NCBI GenBank assembly: GCA_900315125.1
Contig: OMXT01000069.1
Location: 1 to 44,837, forward strand
Length of the DNA: 44,837 bases
Source of the DNA: an uncultured Eubacteriales bacterium
Lineage (GTDB): Bacteria > Bacillota > Clostridia > Peptostreptococcales > Anaerovoracaceae
Direction of reading: 5' to 3'
Under the pieces are notes generated by a model, which was not told where the DNA came from, searched no databases, and was given only the letters and a program-made list of their open reading frames with translations. The translations under genes were made by a program, and so were the position numbers. Positions 15,963-25,417 of this stretch are shown in pieces; positions within the stretch are counted from its first letter, which is position 1, and every line of letters starts with the position of its first letter.

Positions 15963-17147
15963 TTAGTGATGGAACAGCCGCATCCCTGTGAACGCCATGA
16001 CCATATCATAAGCATCACAGGTATCGATGACATTCTGATCCCGGATAGAACCGCCGGGCTGGGCAACATAGCTTACGCCGCTCTTGTGTGCCCGTTCAAT
16101 ATTGTCTCCGAAGGGGAAGAATGCGTCGCTGCCCAGGGCTACACCGGTGATCCCGGCGAGGTATTCCTTCTGCTCCTGTCTGGTAAAGGGTTTTGGCTGC
16201 TCTGTGAACAGGGTCTGCCATACGCCGTCCTTCAGGACATCCTGATACTCTTCGCCGAGATAAACGTCGATGGTATTGTCGCGGATCGCTCGGCCGATAT
16301 CATCGCGGAACGGAAGATTGATCACACGGTCAGACTGGCGGAGGTGCCAGAAATCCGCCTTGCTTCCGGCAAGTCTCGTGCAGTGGATGCGGGACTGCTG
16401 CCCTGCTCCGACGCCGATGGCCTGTCCGTCCTTAGCATAGGCAACGGAATTGGACTGGGTATATTTCAGCGTGATCAGCGCAATAACCAGGTCTCTGCGG
16501 GCCTCGTCAGACAGGTCTTTGTTCCTGGTGACGATATTCGTAAAATCCTCTTTCTTCACAGAGTAATTGTTTCTGCCCTGCTCAAATGTAACGCCGAATA
16601 CCTGTTTATGTTCCTGGGCTGCAGGGATATAAGCAGGATCGATCTGTATGATGTTATAATTGCCCCTTTTCTTGCCTTTCAGCAGTTCCAGCGCTTCCGG
16701 CGTGTATCCCGGAGCGATGACACCGTCGGAAACCTCCCGCTTGATTATCGTCGCCGTCGTCACGTCGCAGACATCGCTGAGTGCAATCCAGTCGCCGTAG
16801 GAGGACATGCGGTCCGTTCCCCTGGCTCTGGCATAAGCCGTAGCGAGGGGGGAATCATCCAGTCCCTCAATGTCATCAACGAAACATGCCTTTTTCAGGG
16901 TATCGCTCATAGGTACGCCCACGGCGGCGGATGTGGGGCTTACGTGCTTAAAGGAAGTGGCGGCTGTCATATTGAGGCTTTCTTTCAGTTCCTTTACAAG
17001 CTGCCAGCTGTTAAAAGCATCGAGGAAGTTGATATACCCCGGTCTTCCGTTCAGAATCTCTACCGGAAGATCACTGCCGTCATCCATGTAGATGCGGGCA
17101 GGCTTCTGGTTGGGGTTGCATCCGTATTTCAGTTCAAATTCTTTCAT
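15963..17147 (-). CDS. purH: AICAR transformylase without a cyclohydrolase domain
   Basis: 394 residues, short of the about 510 of bifunctional PurH. Only the AICAR transformylase part is present: KYGCNPNQKPA at the start, TSFKHVSPTSAAVG near residue 64 with the catalytic Lys-His pair, QSNSVAYAKDGQAIGVGAGQQSR near 233, and PFGDNIERAHKSGVSYVAQPGGS near the end. It formylates AICAR with formyl-tetrahydrofolate. The MGS-like IMP cyclohydrolase domain is missing and its job falls to the PurO-type protein encoded 2 bases upstream. Confidence 0.93.
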   Translation of the reverse strand: MKEFELKYGCNPNQKPARIYMDDGSDLPVEILNGRPGYINFLDAFNSWQLVKELKESLNMTAATSFKHVSPTSAAVGVPMSDTLKKACFVDDIEGLDDSPLATAYARARGTDRMSSYGDWIALSDVCDVTTATIIKREVSDGVIAPGYTPEALELLKGKKRGNYNIIQIDPAYIPAAQEHKQVFGVTFEQGRNNYSVKKEDFTNIVTRNKDLSDEARRDLVIALITLKYTQSNSVAYAKDGQAIGVGAGQQSRIHCTRLAGSKADFWHLRQSDRVINLPFRDDIGRAIRDNTIDVYLGEEYQDVLKDGVWQTLFTEQPKPFTRQEQKEYLAGITGVALGSDAFFPFGDNIERAHKSGVSYVAQPGGSIRDQNVIDTCDAYDMVMAFTGMRLFHH

Positions 17148-17149
17148 CG

Positions 17150-17881
17150 TCAGTCCTCCAGCTCATGTTTGTTGATAAGACGGTTTTCCACGGTGTCCGT
17201 GAACATGTCATAATAGCGCACATACAGCGATACTTTATTATCCTGATTCAGATTGTTCCAGATATCTTCCGTAAATTCATCGATATCAGAAGGAATGGAA
17301 ATTCTCTCCGGCTCGCCGAGGAATGTGGGAATCGGGGAACCGTCAGTCACATATGTATGGATAAAATGACCGACGCCGGTAAGCGCGGGATATTCAAAGA
17401 AATATCTGCTGCATGCTGTTCCGTCCGGATCTGAGCTCTTCAGGATACTCATCTTATAAGTAAAGGAATCCGCCCCGCCGAAATCGATCATGCCGCTGAT
17501 TCTGGGAGTCCAGTTCGGACCGTCCGGCTCGAACTCCCGGGTGCGCAGTGCTTCTTCAAATGTACCGCCCTGGTTCAGGAAGTCGTTGACGGTATCCGTC
17601 TGGTCGCCGTTTGTTACGATGAGCTTATCGCCGTTTACGCGGATCGGGTAGTAAATGATCAGCGAGGGGTCTTCTACTTTGGACTCATCAAAAGGTTTGA
17701 TCATGAGATCCTTTCCCTGTTCAACAAAGACCCGGTTGCGGCTGTTTTCCGAACGTCCCATGATAAAATAAGCAGTGACCGCCTTCTTTGCGTCATCGGA
17801 ACATCCGATAATTATGCCTCTTCCCACATAGGGATTGCCGGCGATCCGCTGGCCGATCGTTTTCATCTCGTATACATTCAT
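17150..17881 (-). CDS. purO: PurO-type IMP cyclohydrolase
   Basis: 243 residues from ATG 17881, which overlaps the purN stop as ATGA and has GGAGGAAG in front; a longer frame to 17941 only reads over purN. The family is recognised by YVGRGIIIGCSDD near residue 18, AYFIMGRSENSRNRVF near 35, TNGDQTDT near 88, and ISGMIDF near 130. It closes FAICAR to IMP, the last step to IMP. This family is called archaeal-type but also occurs in clostridia that carry a cyclohydrolase-free PurH, exactly as here. Confidence 0.88.
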   Translation of the reverse strand: MNVYEMKTIGQRIAGNPYVGRGIIIGCSDDAKKAVTAYFIMGRSENSRNRVFVEQGKDLMIKPFDESKVEDPSLIIYYPIRVNGDKLIVTNGDQTDTVNDFLNQGGTFEEALRTREFEPDGPNWTPRISGMIDFGGADSFTYKMSILKSSDPDGTACSRYFFEYPALTGVGHFIHTYVTDGSPIPTFLGEPERISIPSDIDEFTEDIWNNLNQDNKVSLYVRYYDMFTDTVENRLINKHELED

Positions 17882-18468
17882 GCGTCTTCCTCCATAATCT
17901 TCCGGCTGACCATTTCTGCGGCCGCAGGAAGGAGTTTCCATTCTGCCTGCTCCATGACTCTGCGCTGCAGCTTTTCCGGCGTATCTCCGTCTTCTACGTC
18001 TACTGCCTTCTGAAAAATGATCTGTCCGCCGTCAGGAATCTCATTAACGTAGTGGACGGTTGCTCCCGTTACCTTTACGCCGTAGGCAAGGGCCTTCTCA
18101 TGAACATGAAGACCGTAGCATCCCTTGCCGCAGAACGAAGGAATGAGGGATGGGTGGACATTGATGATTCGGTTCGGATATTCCCTGATGAATTCCGGGC
18201 TGAGGATCTTCAGGAATCCGGCAAGGATGATGAGCTGGATTCCCCTTTCACGAAAAGACCGGATCAGAGAAGGCTCGTCACTCATGACCATCGTCTCGAT
18301 CCCATTCTGTTCTGCGCGGGTCAGCGCGTAGGCATTGCTGTTGCTGGCAGCCACCAGTACGATCTCACCGCTGTGCAGATCTCCCCGCTTCTGAGCGTCG
18401 ATCAGTGCCTGGAGATTCGTCCCGCCGCCGGAAACCATGACGGCGATCTTCGTTTTCTGTTTCAGCAT
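17878..18468 (-). CDS. purN: Phosphoribosylglycinamide formyltransferase
   Basis: 196 residues, normal for folate-dependent PurN. It formylates GAR. Motifs: [16 protein letters not shown] at the N-terminus, [13 protein letters not shown] near 83, the catalytic region [26 protein letters not shown] near 101-125 (Asn and His), and [19 protein letters not shown] with the catalytic Asp. Its start overlaps the end of purM by 7 bases and its stop overlaps purO. Confidence 0.96.
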   Translation of the reverse strand: MLKQKTKIAVMVSGGGTNLQALIDAQKRGDLHSGEIVLVAASNSNAYALTRAEQNGIETMVMSDEPSLIRSFRERGIQLIILAGFLKILSPEFIREYPNRIINVHPSLIPSFCGKGCYGLHVHEKALAYGVKVTGATVHYVNEIPDGGQIIFQKAVDVEDGDTPEKLQRRVMEQAEWKLLPAAAEMVSRKIMEEDA

Positions 18469-19502
18469 ATCACTACACTTTCTTCGGAATCTGTCACTTC
18501 TCCCAGGACGTATGCTTCCTCACCGGCTGACTGAAGAACTTCCAGTGCCTTATCGGCATCTTCCGGCGAAACGATGCATGTCATGCCCACACCCATGTTA
18601 TATGTATTGAACATATCTCTCTCAGGGATATTTCCTTCTTTTGCTATGAGATCAAATATGGGCAGTACGCGAACAGCGCTGCGTTCGATGCGGACGCCTT
18701 TCCCTGCGGGAAGGCTCCTGGGAATATTCTCATAAAATCCTCCGCCGGTAATATGGGCGACGGATTTAACCGTTACCGCGTCAAAGAGCTTCAGCATGGG
18801 TTTGACATAGATCTTCGTGGGCGTCAGGAGTGTTTCACCCAGAGAAGCGCCGCCCAGTTCTTCCGGCTTCTGGCTCAGATCCGCATTCTCTACGTCGAAG
18901 ACCTTCCGCACAAGGGAAAATCCATTGGAATGGACACCGGAGGATGGCAGACCGATCAGTACATCGCCGGCGGTGATCGTTTCTTTATTCAGCACCTTGG
19001 ATTTGTCTACGACTCCAACGGCAAATCCCGCAAGGTCGTATTCATCTTCCGGGTAGAAGCCGGGCATCTCTGCCGTTTCGCCTCCGATCAGGGCAGATTC
19101 AGACTGTACGCATCCCTCCGCTACGCCGCTGACAATCTGGGCGATCTTTTCCGGATAATTCTTTCCGCAGGCGATATAGTCCAGGAAGAACAGGGGGCGC
19201 GCTCCTACGCAGATAATATCATTGACGCACATAGCAACGCAGTCGATGCCTACGGTATCGTGCTTGTCTATAAGGAATGCAAGCTTTAATTTGGTGCCTA
19301 CGCCGTCCGTTCCGCTGACAAGGACAGGATCACTGATCCCTGTCATGTCCAGGTGGAACAGGCCGCCGAATCCGCCGATATCCGCCGTGTCGCCAAAGGC
19401 CATCGTCCGGGCAATGTGTTTTTTCATCAGTTCTACGGATTTGTATCCTGCAGTGATATCGACACCTGCAGCCTTGTAACTCTCGCTGAAGCTCTTACTC
19501 AT
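18462..19502 (-). CDS. purM: Phosphoribosylformylglycinamidine cyclo-ligase
   Basis: 346 residues, normal length. It makes AIR from FGAM and ATP. Characteristic segments are [19 protein letters not shown] at the N-terminus, [13 protein letters not shown] near 62, [12 protein letters not shown] near 139, [16 protein letters not shown] near 180 and [13 protein letters not shown] near 240. It follows purE by about 20 bases; in most clostridia purC and purF would sit in that place. Confidence 0.97.
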   Translation of the reverse strand: MSKSFSESYKAAGVDITAGYKSVELMKKHIARTMAFGDTADIGGFGGLFHLDMTGISDPVLVSGTDGVGTKLKLAFLIDKHDTVGIDCVAMCVNDIICVGARPLFFLDYIACGKNYPEKIAQIVSGVAEGCVQSESALIGGETAEMPGFYPEDEYDLAGFAVGVVDKSKVLNKETITAGDVLIGLPSSGVHSNGFSLVRKVFDVENADLSQKPEELGGASLGETLLTPTKIYVKPMLKLFDAVTVKSVAHITGGGFYENIPRSLPAGKGVRIERSAVRVLPIFDLIAKEGNIPERDMFNTYNMGVGMTCIVSPEDADKALEVLQSAGEEAYVLGEVTDSEESVVIC

Positions 19503-19521
19503 TTCTTCCTCCGCTCTTAAA

Positions 19522-20016
19522 CTAGTGATTATATTCTTCTTCTACGCGTTTGTTCTTCTTAAGAACTTCTGCAGCAGCGTCGCTGCGCTGCTGCTTCAGA
19601 CGCTGGGTCAGGCTGTCATCGCCCAGTGCCAGAATCTGGGCTGCCAGGATCGCTGCGTTCTTGGCGCCGTCAATCGCTACGGTGGCTACTGGAATGCCGC
19701 TGGGCATCTGGACCGTAGAAAGCAGAGAATCCAGGCCATCCATGGTGGATGACTTGATGGGGATCCCGATGACCGGCAGCGTCGTGCAGGAAGCAATGAC
19801 GCCCGCAAGGTGGGCAGCCTTGCCTGCTGCGGCAATGATCACGCCAAATCCGCGATCCGCCGCATTTTCAGCAAAATCTCTTGCTTCTGCCGGTGTACGG
19901 TGAGCCGAGAAAACATGGACCTCATAGGGTACATCGAGCTCATCCAGAGCAAACATTGATTTTTCAACAACAGGAAGATCACTGTCGCTTCCCATAATAA
20001 TTCCGACTTTTTTCAT
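19522..20016 (-). CDS. purE: N5-carboxyaminoimidazole ribonucleotide mutase
   Basis: 164 residues from ATG 20016 behind GGAGGAAATAAC; the longer frame to 20079 starts with a non-conserved run and is rejected. PurE motifs: [30 protein letters not shown] near 40 and [17 protein letters not shown] near 67 with GIPIKSS. It rearranges carboxyaminoimidazole ribonucleotide (class I) or carboxylates AIR directly. No purK is in the window, so the class cannot be settled from context. It is the first gene of the purine cluster; the 85 bases upstream hold only a weak promoter and the palindrome AAAACGTTTT at 20089-20098. Confidence 0.95.
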   Translation of the reverse strand: MKKVGIIMGSDSDLPVVEKSMFALDELDVPYEVHVFSAHRTPAEARDFAENAADRGFGVIIAAAGKAAHLAGVIASCTTLPVIGIPIKSSTMDGLDSLLSTVQMPSGIPVATVAIDGAKNAAILAAQILALGDDSLTQRLKQQRSDAAAEVLKKNKRVEEEYNH

Positions 20017-20101
20017 GTTATTTCCTCCGTTTCCAATCCGGGCAGGACCCGGTGATATGATAACCTGATTGAAAGACAATTTGAATTAAAAACGTTTTGA
20101 A

Positions 20102-20527
20102 TTAAAGAGAATCCAGATACGTCTGCAGGATAATGACAGCAGCCTGCTTGTCGATCACCTGCTTCCGTTTTCGGCGGCTCAGGTCTGCCTCGATGAGTAC
20201 GCGCTCCGCCTGGACCGTGGTCAGCCGTTCATCCTGCCAGACAACGTCTATGCCCTTCATGGCGGTGCTTCGCATCTTATTCTCCAGCATCTGGCGGAAA
20301 TCTCTGACCTTCCGCGTCTGTTCGCTGTCATCCCCGTTCATGCTGATGGGCAGACCCACGACGATGGTGTCGCAGTCATATTCACGGACAAGATCCAGTA
20401 CCTTTCCGGCATCCTTCCGTATGCCCACCCGTTCCAGCGTTGTAATTCCCTGGGCTGTCACACCCAGCGGGTCGCTGACTGCAATGCCTATGGTCTTATC
20501 ACCTACGTCCAGGCCGATTTTTCTCAT
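20102..20527 (-). CDS. ruvX: Holliday-junction resolvase-like protein / pre-16S rRNA nuclease
   Basis: 141 residues from ATG 20527 (GAAAGGGA upstream); the frame extends to 20572 only through a terminator, so the short start is preferred. The YqgF/RuvX RNase H-like fold shows IGLDVGDKTIGIAVSD at the start, TIVVGLPISMNG near 53, WQDERLTTVQAE near 88 and DKQAAVIILQTYL at the C-terminus. It processes the 5' end of 16S rRNA in Escherichia coli. It is the last gene of the conserved alaS-ireB-ruvX cluster. Confidence 0.93.
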   Translation of the reverse strand: MRKIGLDVGDKTIGIAVSDPLGVTAQGITTLERVGIRKDAGKVLDLVREYDCDTIVVGLPISMNGDDSEQTRKVRDFRQMLENKMRSTAMKGIDVVWQDERLTTVQAERVLIEADLSRRKRKQVIDKQAAVIILQTYLDSL

Positions 20528-20545
20528 AAAACATGTCCCTTTCAA

Positions 20546-20580
20546 GAAAAAAAGGCAGGTTAAAAAACCCACCTCTTTTA
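20546..20580 (-). terminator. Hairpin terminator between ireB and ruvX
   Basis: On the minus strand AGGTGGGTT pairs with AACCTGCCT (two wobbles) and is followed by TTTTTTT. It lies 8 bases after the ireB stop and directly before ruvX, so it should lower ruvX expression rather than end the cluster. Confidence 0.68.
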
Positions 20581-20587
20581 TTCGCTC

Positions 20588-20833
20588 TTACTTTCTGAGA
20601 TAATCCTTAAGGATCTCTTCCAGAAGGTCATCTCTGTCAATTCGGCTGATCATCAGCCTTGCATTATTGTGACTGGTGATATAGGAAGGGTCGCCGGAAA
20701 GAATATAGCCTACCATCTGGTCGATGCCGTTATATCCTCTTTCCTCCAGAGCCTCATAGACGATCTCCAAAACCTCTCTGGTCGTTCTCTGCTGCGCCTT
20801 GGACGCGTCGAACATAATTGTCTTCTTCTCCAT
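20588..20833 (-). CDS. ireB: IreB family regulatory phosphoprotein
   Basis: 81 residues, formerly UPF0297. The N-terminus FDASKAQQRTTREVLEIVYEAL carries the paired threonines phosphorylated by the PASTA kinase IreK in Enterococcus, where IreB modulates cephalosporin resistance. YNGIDQMVGYILSGDPSYITSH is the family's central signature. It lies between alaS and ruvX as in most Bacillota. The cognate kinase is not in this window. Confidence 0.95.
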   Translation of the reverse strand: MEKKTIMFDASKAQQRTTREVLEIVYEALEERGYNGIDQMVGYILSGDPSYITSHNNARLMISRIDRDDLLEEILKDYLRK

Positions 20834-20881
20834 CTTACGACCTCCTAACTTCCCGACCGACTAGGGTCTGACAATATTATA

Positions 20882-23494
20882 CTATGACAGAAGTTGTTCT
20901 GCAACCATAAATGCATCGGAAATTCCCGCGGGATTTTTGCCTCCAGCCTGCGCCATATCAGCCTTTCCGCCGCCTCCGCCGCCGACTTTTGCCGCGATCT
21001 GCTTTATCATCTTTCCGGCGTGGATCCCCTTCTCTACCAGATCATCGGTGACAGATACGAGCATGGTAACCTTACCCCCGCTGACAGCTGCAAATACCAT
21101 GACAACGCCCTTGTTGTTTTTCTTGATATCGTCAGACAGACTGCGCAGATCGGCGATGTTATAATCCTGGAATTCTTTCGTGATCAGGCGGATATCACCG
21201 ATCGTGCGGGCGGATGTCACAAGCTCATCCGAGGCGGATCCCATGGCCGCCTTCTTGAACTCTTCCAGTTCGTTTTTCGCTTCCTTTAGTTCGTTCATGA
21301 CGGATGCCGCCCGGGTCTCCACATTGTTCGTCTTTGATTTGAGCGAGGCAGAAACATTGGAAATTACCGCATCTGCCTGTTTCGCCGCATCCAGTACGCC
21401 TGTGCCGGTCACTGCAGTGATCCTGCGTGTTCCAGAGGCGACGCCCTGCTCACTGATGATCTTCAGCGAACCAATCTGCCCGATGTTCGCTACATGAGTA
21501 CCGCCGCAGAGTTCGATGCTCCATCCGCCGCAGTCTATGACCCGGACGGTATCACCATATTTTTCTCCGAACAAAGCCATGGCTCCCATTGCTTTCGCCT
21601 CTTCCAGCGATTTCTCGGAAGTTTCCACAGGGATGAAGCGGCAGATCTTGTCGTTGACGATCTGTTCGACCTGTGCAAGTTCCTCAGGCGTTACTGCCTG
21701 GAAGTGATTGAAGTCAAACCGGAGTTCCCTGTCATCGACATAGGAACCTGCCTGTTCCACATGGCCGCCCAGGACCTCCCGCAGCGCCTTCTGAAGGAGA
21801 TGAGTCGCCGTATGGTTGCGGGCAGTCTTATTTCTCCTGACGACATCAATGGCGCAGTGTACGGTATCGTCGCTGTGTACTGTTCCCTGGATCACAGTTC
21901 CTTTATGAGCAAAGATTCCTTTGGATTTTTCCACAGACTTTATCAGTACTTCGCCATTATCGGTTGACATAATTCCTGTATCGTATATCTGACCGCCTCC
22001 TTCTGCGTAAAACGGCGTACGGTCAAGATAAATGATTACATTATCCCCGGCATCGGCAGTTTCTGTCTTTTCCACACCGAGATACATCGCCAGTATCTTA
22101 CCATCGTCCTCGTAATGATCATATCCGGTGAATTCCGTAGGCGGAACATCTGCTGTCACGCCGCCTTCCTCCCAGCTGATATCCTCCGTATTTTTTCTTC
22201 CCCGGCGGGATGTATCCTTCTGCTTCTGCATACAGTCATTAAACCCGTCTGCATCGCAGCTCATGCCGTTTTCTGTAAGGATCTCCTGGGTAAGCTCCAG
22301 CGGGAATCCATAGGTATCATAGAGCTTAAACGCGCGGTCGCCGCTGAGTACGGTGCTGCCGGCCTTCTTCATATCTTCTATATATTCTTCTATGATAGAC
22401 TCTCCCTGGTCCAGGGTCTGGGAGAACTGTTTTTCCTCAGCGGTGATGATATTCTTGATATAATCCTGCTTCTCTACCAGCTCCGGATAAGCTTCACCGG
22501 AAACCTCGATCACCTTGTCCGCCAGACCGGAAAGGAATCCCTGCTGAATGCCGAGCATGCGTCCGTGGCGGGCGGCTCTCCGGATCAGGCGGCGGAGAAC
22601 ATATCCCCTGCCTTCATTAGAAGGCGTGATATTATCTGCGATCATGAAAACAGTGGACCGGAGATGGTCTGTGATAATACGGATCGAAACATTCGCTTTA
22701 TCATTGCCGGACTCATAGGGAACGCCGCACAGTTCAACGACACCGTCCAGAATATGGCGGACAGTATCTACATCAAATATGGACAGTACGCCCTGCATAA
22801 TCCCTGCGATCCGCTCCAGCCCCATGCCGGTATCAATATTCGGATGAGCCAGGTTAGAATAGGATCCGTCCTCTTCTTTGGAAAACTGCGTGAATACATG
22901 GTTCCAGAACTCAATGTACCGGTCAGACTCAACGCCCTCCAGAAAATCATCCGGTCCGTATTCCGGTCCGCGGTCATAGAAAATCTCCGAATCCGGTCCG
23001 CAGGGTCCCAGGCCGATTTCCCAGAAGTTGTCTTCCTTCCCAAGGCGGACGATCCGCTCATCGGGAAGACCAAGGCTGCGCCAGATCTCATAAGCCTGAT
23101 CATCGTCTTTATAAATGGTTGCCCAGATCCGATCTGTGGGCATTTTCAGGACTTCCGTAATGAATTCCCAGCCCCAGGTCAGCGATTCTTTCTTAAAATA
23201 ATCACCAAATGAAAAGTTCCCCAGCATCTCGAAGAATGTTCCGTGTCTGCTGGTCAGACCGACATTGTCGATGTCTCCTGTACGGATACATTTCTGACAT
23301 GTGGTCATTCTCTTGGAAGGAGGAATCTCCTGCCCTGAGAAATACGGTTTGAGAGGCGCCATTCCGGAGTTGATGATCAGCAGGGACTTATCATTTTTGG
23401 GAATCAGCGATGCGCTTTTCCCCGGGTAATGACCCTTGCTCACATAAAAATCACGAAACAGTGTTCTAATTTCGTTTAAACCCAGTTTTTCCAT
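20882..23494 (-). CDS. alaS: Alanine-tRNA ligase
   Basis: 870 residues, normal length. Domains in order: class II catalytic core (ETARTLFRDFY-type start, FFEMLGNFSFGDYF near 86, GMGLERIAGIMQG near 228), tRNA-recognition domain, editing domain with HTATHLLQKAL near 566 and CGGTHV near 667 (zinc-binding His/Cys set), then C-Ala with GGGGGGKADMAQAGG. It charges tRNA-Ala and clears mischarged Ser and Gly. It starts 94 bases after its own promoter; the leader is too short for a T-box. Confidence 0.98.
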   Translation of the reverse strand: MEKLGLNEIRTLFRDFYVSKGHYPGKSASLIPKNDKSLLIINSGMAPLKPYFSGQEIPPSKRMTTCQKCIRTGDIDNVGLTSRHGTFFEMLGNFSFGDYFKKESLTWGWEFITEVLKMPTDRIWATIYKDDDQAYEIWRSLGLPDERIVRLGKEDNFWEIGLGPCGPDSEIFYDRGPEYGPDDFLEGVESDRYIEFWNHVFTQFSKEEDGSYSNLAHPNIDTGMGLERIAGIMQGVLSIFDVDTVRHILDGVVELCGVPYESGNDKANVSIRIITDHLRSTVFMIADNITPSNEGRGYVLRRLIRRAARHGRMLGIQQGFLSGLADKVIEVSGEAYPELVEKQDYIKNIITAEEKQFSQTLDQGESIIEEYIEDMKKAGSTVLSGDRAFKLYDTYGFPLELTQEILTENGMSCDADGFNDCMQKQKDTSRRGRKNTEDISWEEGGVTADVPPTEFTGYDHYEDDGKILAMYLGVEKTETADAGDNVIIYLDRTPFYAEGGGQIYDTGIMSTDNGEVLIKSVEKSKGIFAHKGTVIQGTVHSDDTVHCAIDVVRRNKTARNHTATHLLQKALREVLGGHVEQAGSYVDDRELRFDFNHFQAVTPEELAQVEQIVNDKICRFIPVETSEKSLEEAKAMGAMALFGEKYGDTVRVIDCGGWSIELCGGTHVANIGQIGSLKIISEQGVASGTRRITAVTGTGVLDAAKQADAVISNVSASLKSKTNNVETRAASVMNELKEAKNELEEFKKAAMGSASDELVTSARTIGDIRLITKEFQDYNIADLRSLSDDIKKNNKGVVMVFAAVSGGKVTMLVSVTDDLVEKGIHAGKMIKQIAAKVGGGGGGKADMAQAGGKNPAGISDAFMVAEQLLS

Positions 23495-23587
23495 CGGTGT
23501 AACTACTCCTTTATAATAATCTGTCAGGCGAAACGAGGCTGAATGTTCCTGAATAGTCTCGATATTCGTATGATGCCAATATAAAAT

Positions 23588-23616
23588 ATCATACTACAAA
23601 CCCTGGCTTTGTTCAA
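23588..23616 (-). promoter_or_regulatory. Promoter of alaS-ireB-ruvX
   Basis: TTGAAC (23616-23611) and TATGAT (23593-23588) are 17 bases apart, just after the terminator of the iscSU transcript. Confidence 0.7.
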
Positions 23617-23626
23617 TTCAATACTT

Positions 23627-23663
23627 AAAAAAAGCAGTCTGCGATGGAAACCGCAAACTGCTT
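23627..23663 (-). terminator. Terminator after iscU
   Basis: On the minus strand AAGCAGTTTGCG pairs with CGCAGACTGCTT, followed by TTTTT. It begins 27 bases after the iscU stop. Confidence 0.87.
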
Positions 23664-23689
23664 GATCACTATGTTATCAACTGATCCAG

Positions 23690-24121
23690 TTACTGCTCGT
23701 CGTCATCATCTGCGTCCGGATCAAAACCCTCCAGTCCTTTATATGTCTTGCCGTTTTTCTGGGCATAGTCATAAATTGCGGATTTGATCGCGTGATCTGC
23801 CAGTACAGAACAGTGAAGCTTGACAGCAGGCAATCCGCCCAGTTCGTCAACGATCGTCTTGTTGCTGATCTCGAGAGCTTCCTCAACGGTCTTGCCGATG
23901 ATCATCTCTGTTGCCATGCTGGAAGACGCAATGGCGCTGCCGCAGCCGAACGTCTTAAATTTGGCGTCGGTGATAATATCATCCTTTACCTTGATCTGAA
24001 CCTGCATCATATCGCCGCACACTGGGCTGCCGTAAACGCCGGTTCCGTCCGCGTTCTCGATCTCCCCTACATTTCTAGGGTGCATAAAATGATCCATTAC
24101 TTTATCGTTATATAATCCCAT
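23690..24121 (-). CDS. iscU: Iron-sulfur cluster assembly scaffold protein
   Basis: 143 residues of the NifU N-terminal/IscU family. The three cluster-ligand cysteines are visible in SPVCGDMM, TFGCGSAIASSS and KLHCSVLA, and the conserved Asp follows the first. Clusters are built here from sulfur supplied by the desulfurase encoded 3 bases upstream. The family's LPPVK chaperone motif appears as LPAVK. The C-terminus ends in an acidic tail (DPDADDDDEQ), as in clostridial versions. Confidence 0.95.
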   Translation of the reverse strand: MGLYNDKVMDHFMHPRNVGEIENADGTGVYGSPVCGDMMQVQIKVKDDIITDAKFKTFGCGSAIASSSMATEMIIGKTVEEALEISNKTIVDELGGLPAVKLHCSVLADHAIKSAIYDYAQKNGKTYKGLEGFDPDADDDDEQ

Positions 24122-24124
24122 AGT

Positions 24125-25315
24125 TTACCAACCTTTCTCAGCGCTTACAGATGAGATCTCTCTCAGTCTTGCTACTACGATTCCCAGTTTTTCGACCACA
24201 TAATCGATATCCTCTTTCGTCGTCATATCACCGACAGTGAAGCGGATCGTTCCGTGGATAATATCATCAGAAAGTCCGATGGACGACAGTACATGGGACG
24301 GCTCCAGCGACTTGGAGGAGCATGCGGATCCGGTGGATACCGCGATCCCAAAGCTGTCCAGGAGAAGCAGTATGGATTCTCCCTCGATATATTTAAACGT
24401 GATATTTGCGTTGCCGGGATGACGGCGGCTCATATCCTTCGGCCCGTTGACGACCACATCAGGAATCGTCGCTATAACTCTTTCGATCAGGTAATTCCTG
24501 AGTTCACTGCAGTGCTGGATGTGATGCTCCAGATTCTGCGTCGCAAGCTCTGCCGCTTTTCCGAATCCTACGATACCCGCAAGATTTTCTGTACCTGCCC
24601 GCTTTCCGTTTTCCTGGGCTCCGCCGTGAATAAAGCTGGGGATCCGAATGCCCCTGCGGCAGTACAAAGCGCCCTCTCCCTTCGGACCGTAAATCTTGTG
24701 GGAGGACATGGACATGAGATCGATTCCCATCTCATGAACATCGATCGCCGTATTTCCGATTGCCTGAACCGCGTCTGTGTGGAACAGGATGTTATGTCTG
24801 TGAGCAACCTCAGCGAGTTCCTTTATCGGTTCGATCGTTCCGATCTCGTTATTTATGAACATGATGCTGACCAGGATCGTATCATCCCTGATTGCCTTTT
24901 CCAGATCCTCAGGGGATACAAAGCCTTCTTCATCGACATCCAGATATGTGACGTCGTAGCCGTTCTTCTCCAGGAACTGGCACGTGTATAAAACCGCATG
25001 ATGCTCGATCCTGCTTGTGATGATATGCTTTCCTTTTCCCTTGGCTTTCATATCATTTGCAATGCTTTCCAGAACCCAGTTGTCCGATTCGCTGCCGCCG
25101 CCGGTGAAATATACTTCTGACGGCTTGGCCCCGATCAGCCCTGCAACCTGTTCTCTGGCATGATCGATTGCTGCTTTGGACTCCAGACCGATGGTATATA
25201 AACTCGATGGATTTCCGAAGTTTTCTGTAAAATACGGTATCATCGTATCCAGGACTTCCTTTTTAACAGGTGTAGTCGCTGAATAATCCAGATAGACTCT
25301 TCTGTTGTCACTCAT
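24125..25315 (-). CDS. iscS: Cysteine desulfurase
   Basis: 396 residues, NifS/IscS class. It removes sulfur from cysteine with PLP and passes it to IscU. Visible: YLDYSATTPV at the N-terminus, FTGGGSESDNWVL near 70, HTDAVQAIGN near 175, the PLP lysine in SSHKIYGPKGEGALY near 202, and the catalytic loop STGSACSS near 323. It is the first gene of a two-gene isc transcript. No iscR-like regulator is in the window, but its promoter region contains a palindrome. Confidence 0.95.
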   Translation of the reverse strand: MSDNRRVYLDYSATTPVKKEVLDTMIPYFTENFGNPSSLYTIGLESKAAIDHAREQVAGLIGAKPSEVYFTGGGSESDNWVLESIANDMKAKGKGKHIITSRIEHHAVLYTCQFLEKNGYDVTYLDVDEEGFVSPEDLEKAIRDDTILVSIMFINNEIGTIEPIKELAEVAHRHNILFHTDAVQAIGNTAIDVHEMGIDLMSMSSHKIYGPKGEGALYCRRGIRIPSFIHGGAQENGKRAGTENLAGIVGFGKAAELATQNLEHHIQHCSELRNYLIERVIATIPDVVVNGPKDMSRRHPGNANITFKYIEGESILLLLDSFGIAVSTGSACSSKSLEPSHVLSSIGLSDDIIHGTIRFTVGDMTTKEDIDYVVEKLGIVVARLREISSVSAEKGW

Positions 25316-25380
25316 TGTTACTATTACTCCTTTTATATTATAATGGCCGCTCTCTGAGCTCCATCAACGCTTACGTAGTG

Positions 25381-25410
25381 TTTATACCTTGATAAGGTAA
25401 GTTCAAACAA
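25381..25410 (-). promoter_or_regulatory. Candidate iscSU promoter with a palindromic operator
   Basis: TTGTTT (25410-25405) and TATAAA (25386-25381) are 18 bases apart. The spacer contains the palindrome TACCTTgatAAGGTA at 25385-25399, in the position expected for a repressor site. Rrf2-family regulators commonly control isc genes in Bacillota, but I cannot name the protein. An alternative -10, TATAAT, lies closer to iscS near 25336-25342. Confidence 0.45.
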
Positions 25411-25417
25411 ATAAAGA

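Noticed and set aside
15876-17213. 445-codon open frame on the plus strand
   Set aside because: Antisense to purH and neighbouring ends; same shadow effect.
19522-20101. Purine riboswitch upstream of purE
   Set aside because: Only 85 bases separate purE from ruvX and none of the conserved loop sequences is present.
23495-23587. Possible T-box leader of alaS
   Set aside because: The leader is about 90 bases, lacks a T-box sequence and a terminator before the start codon.
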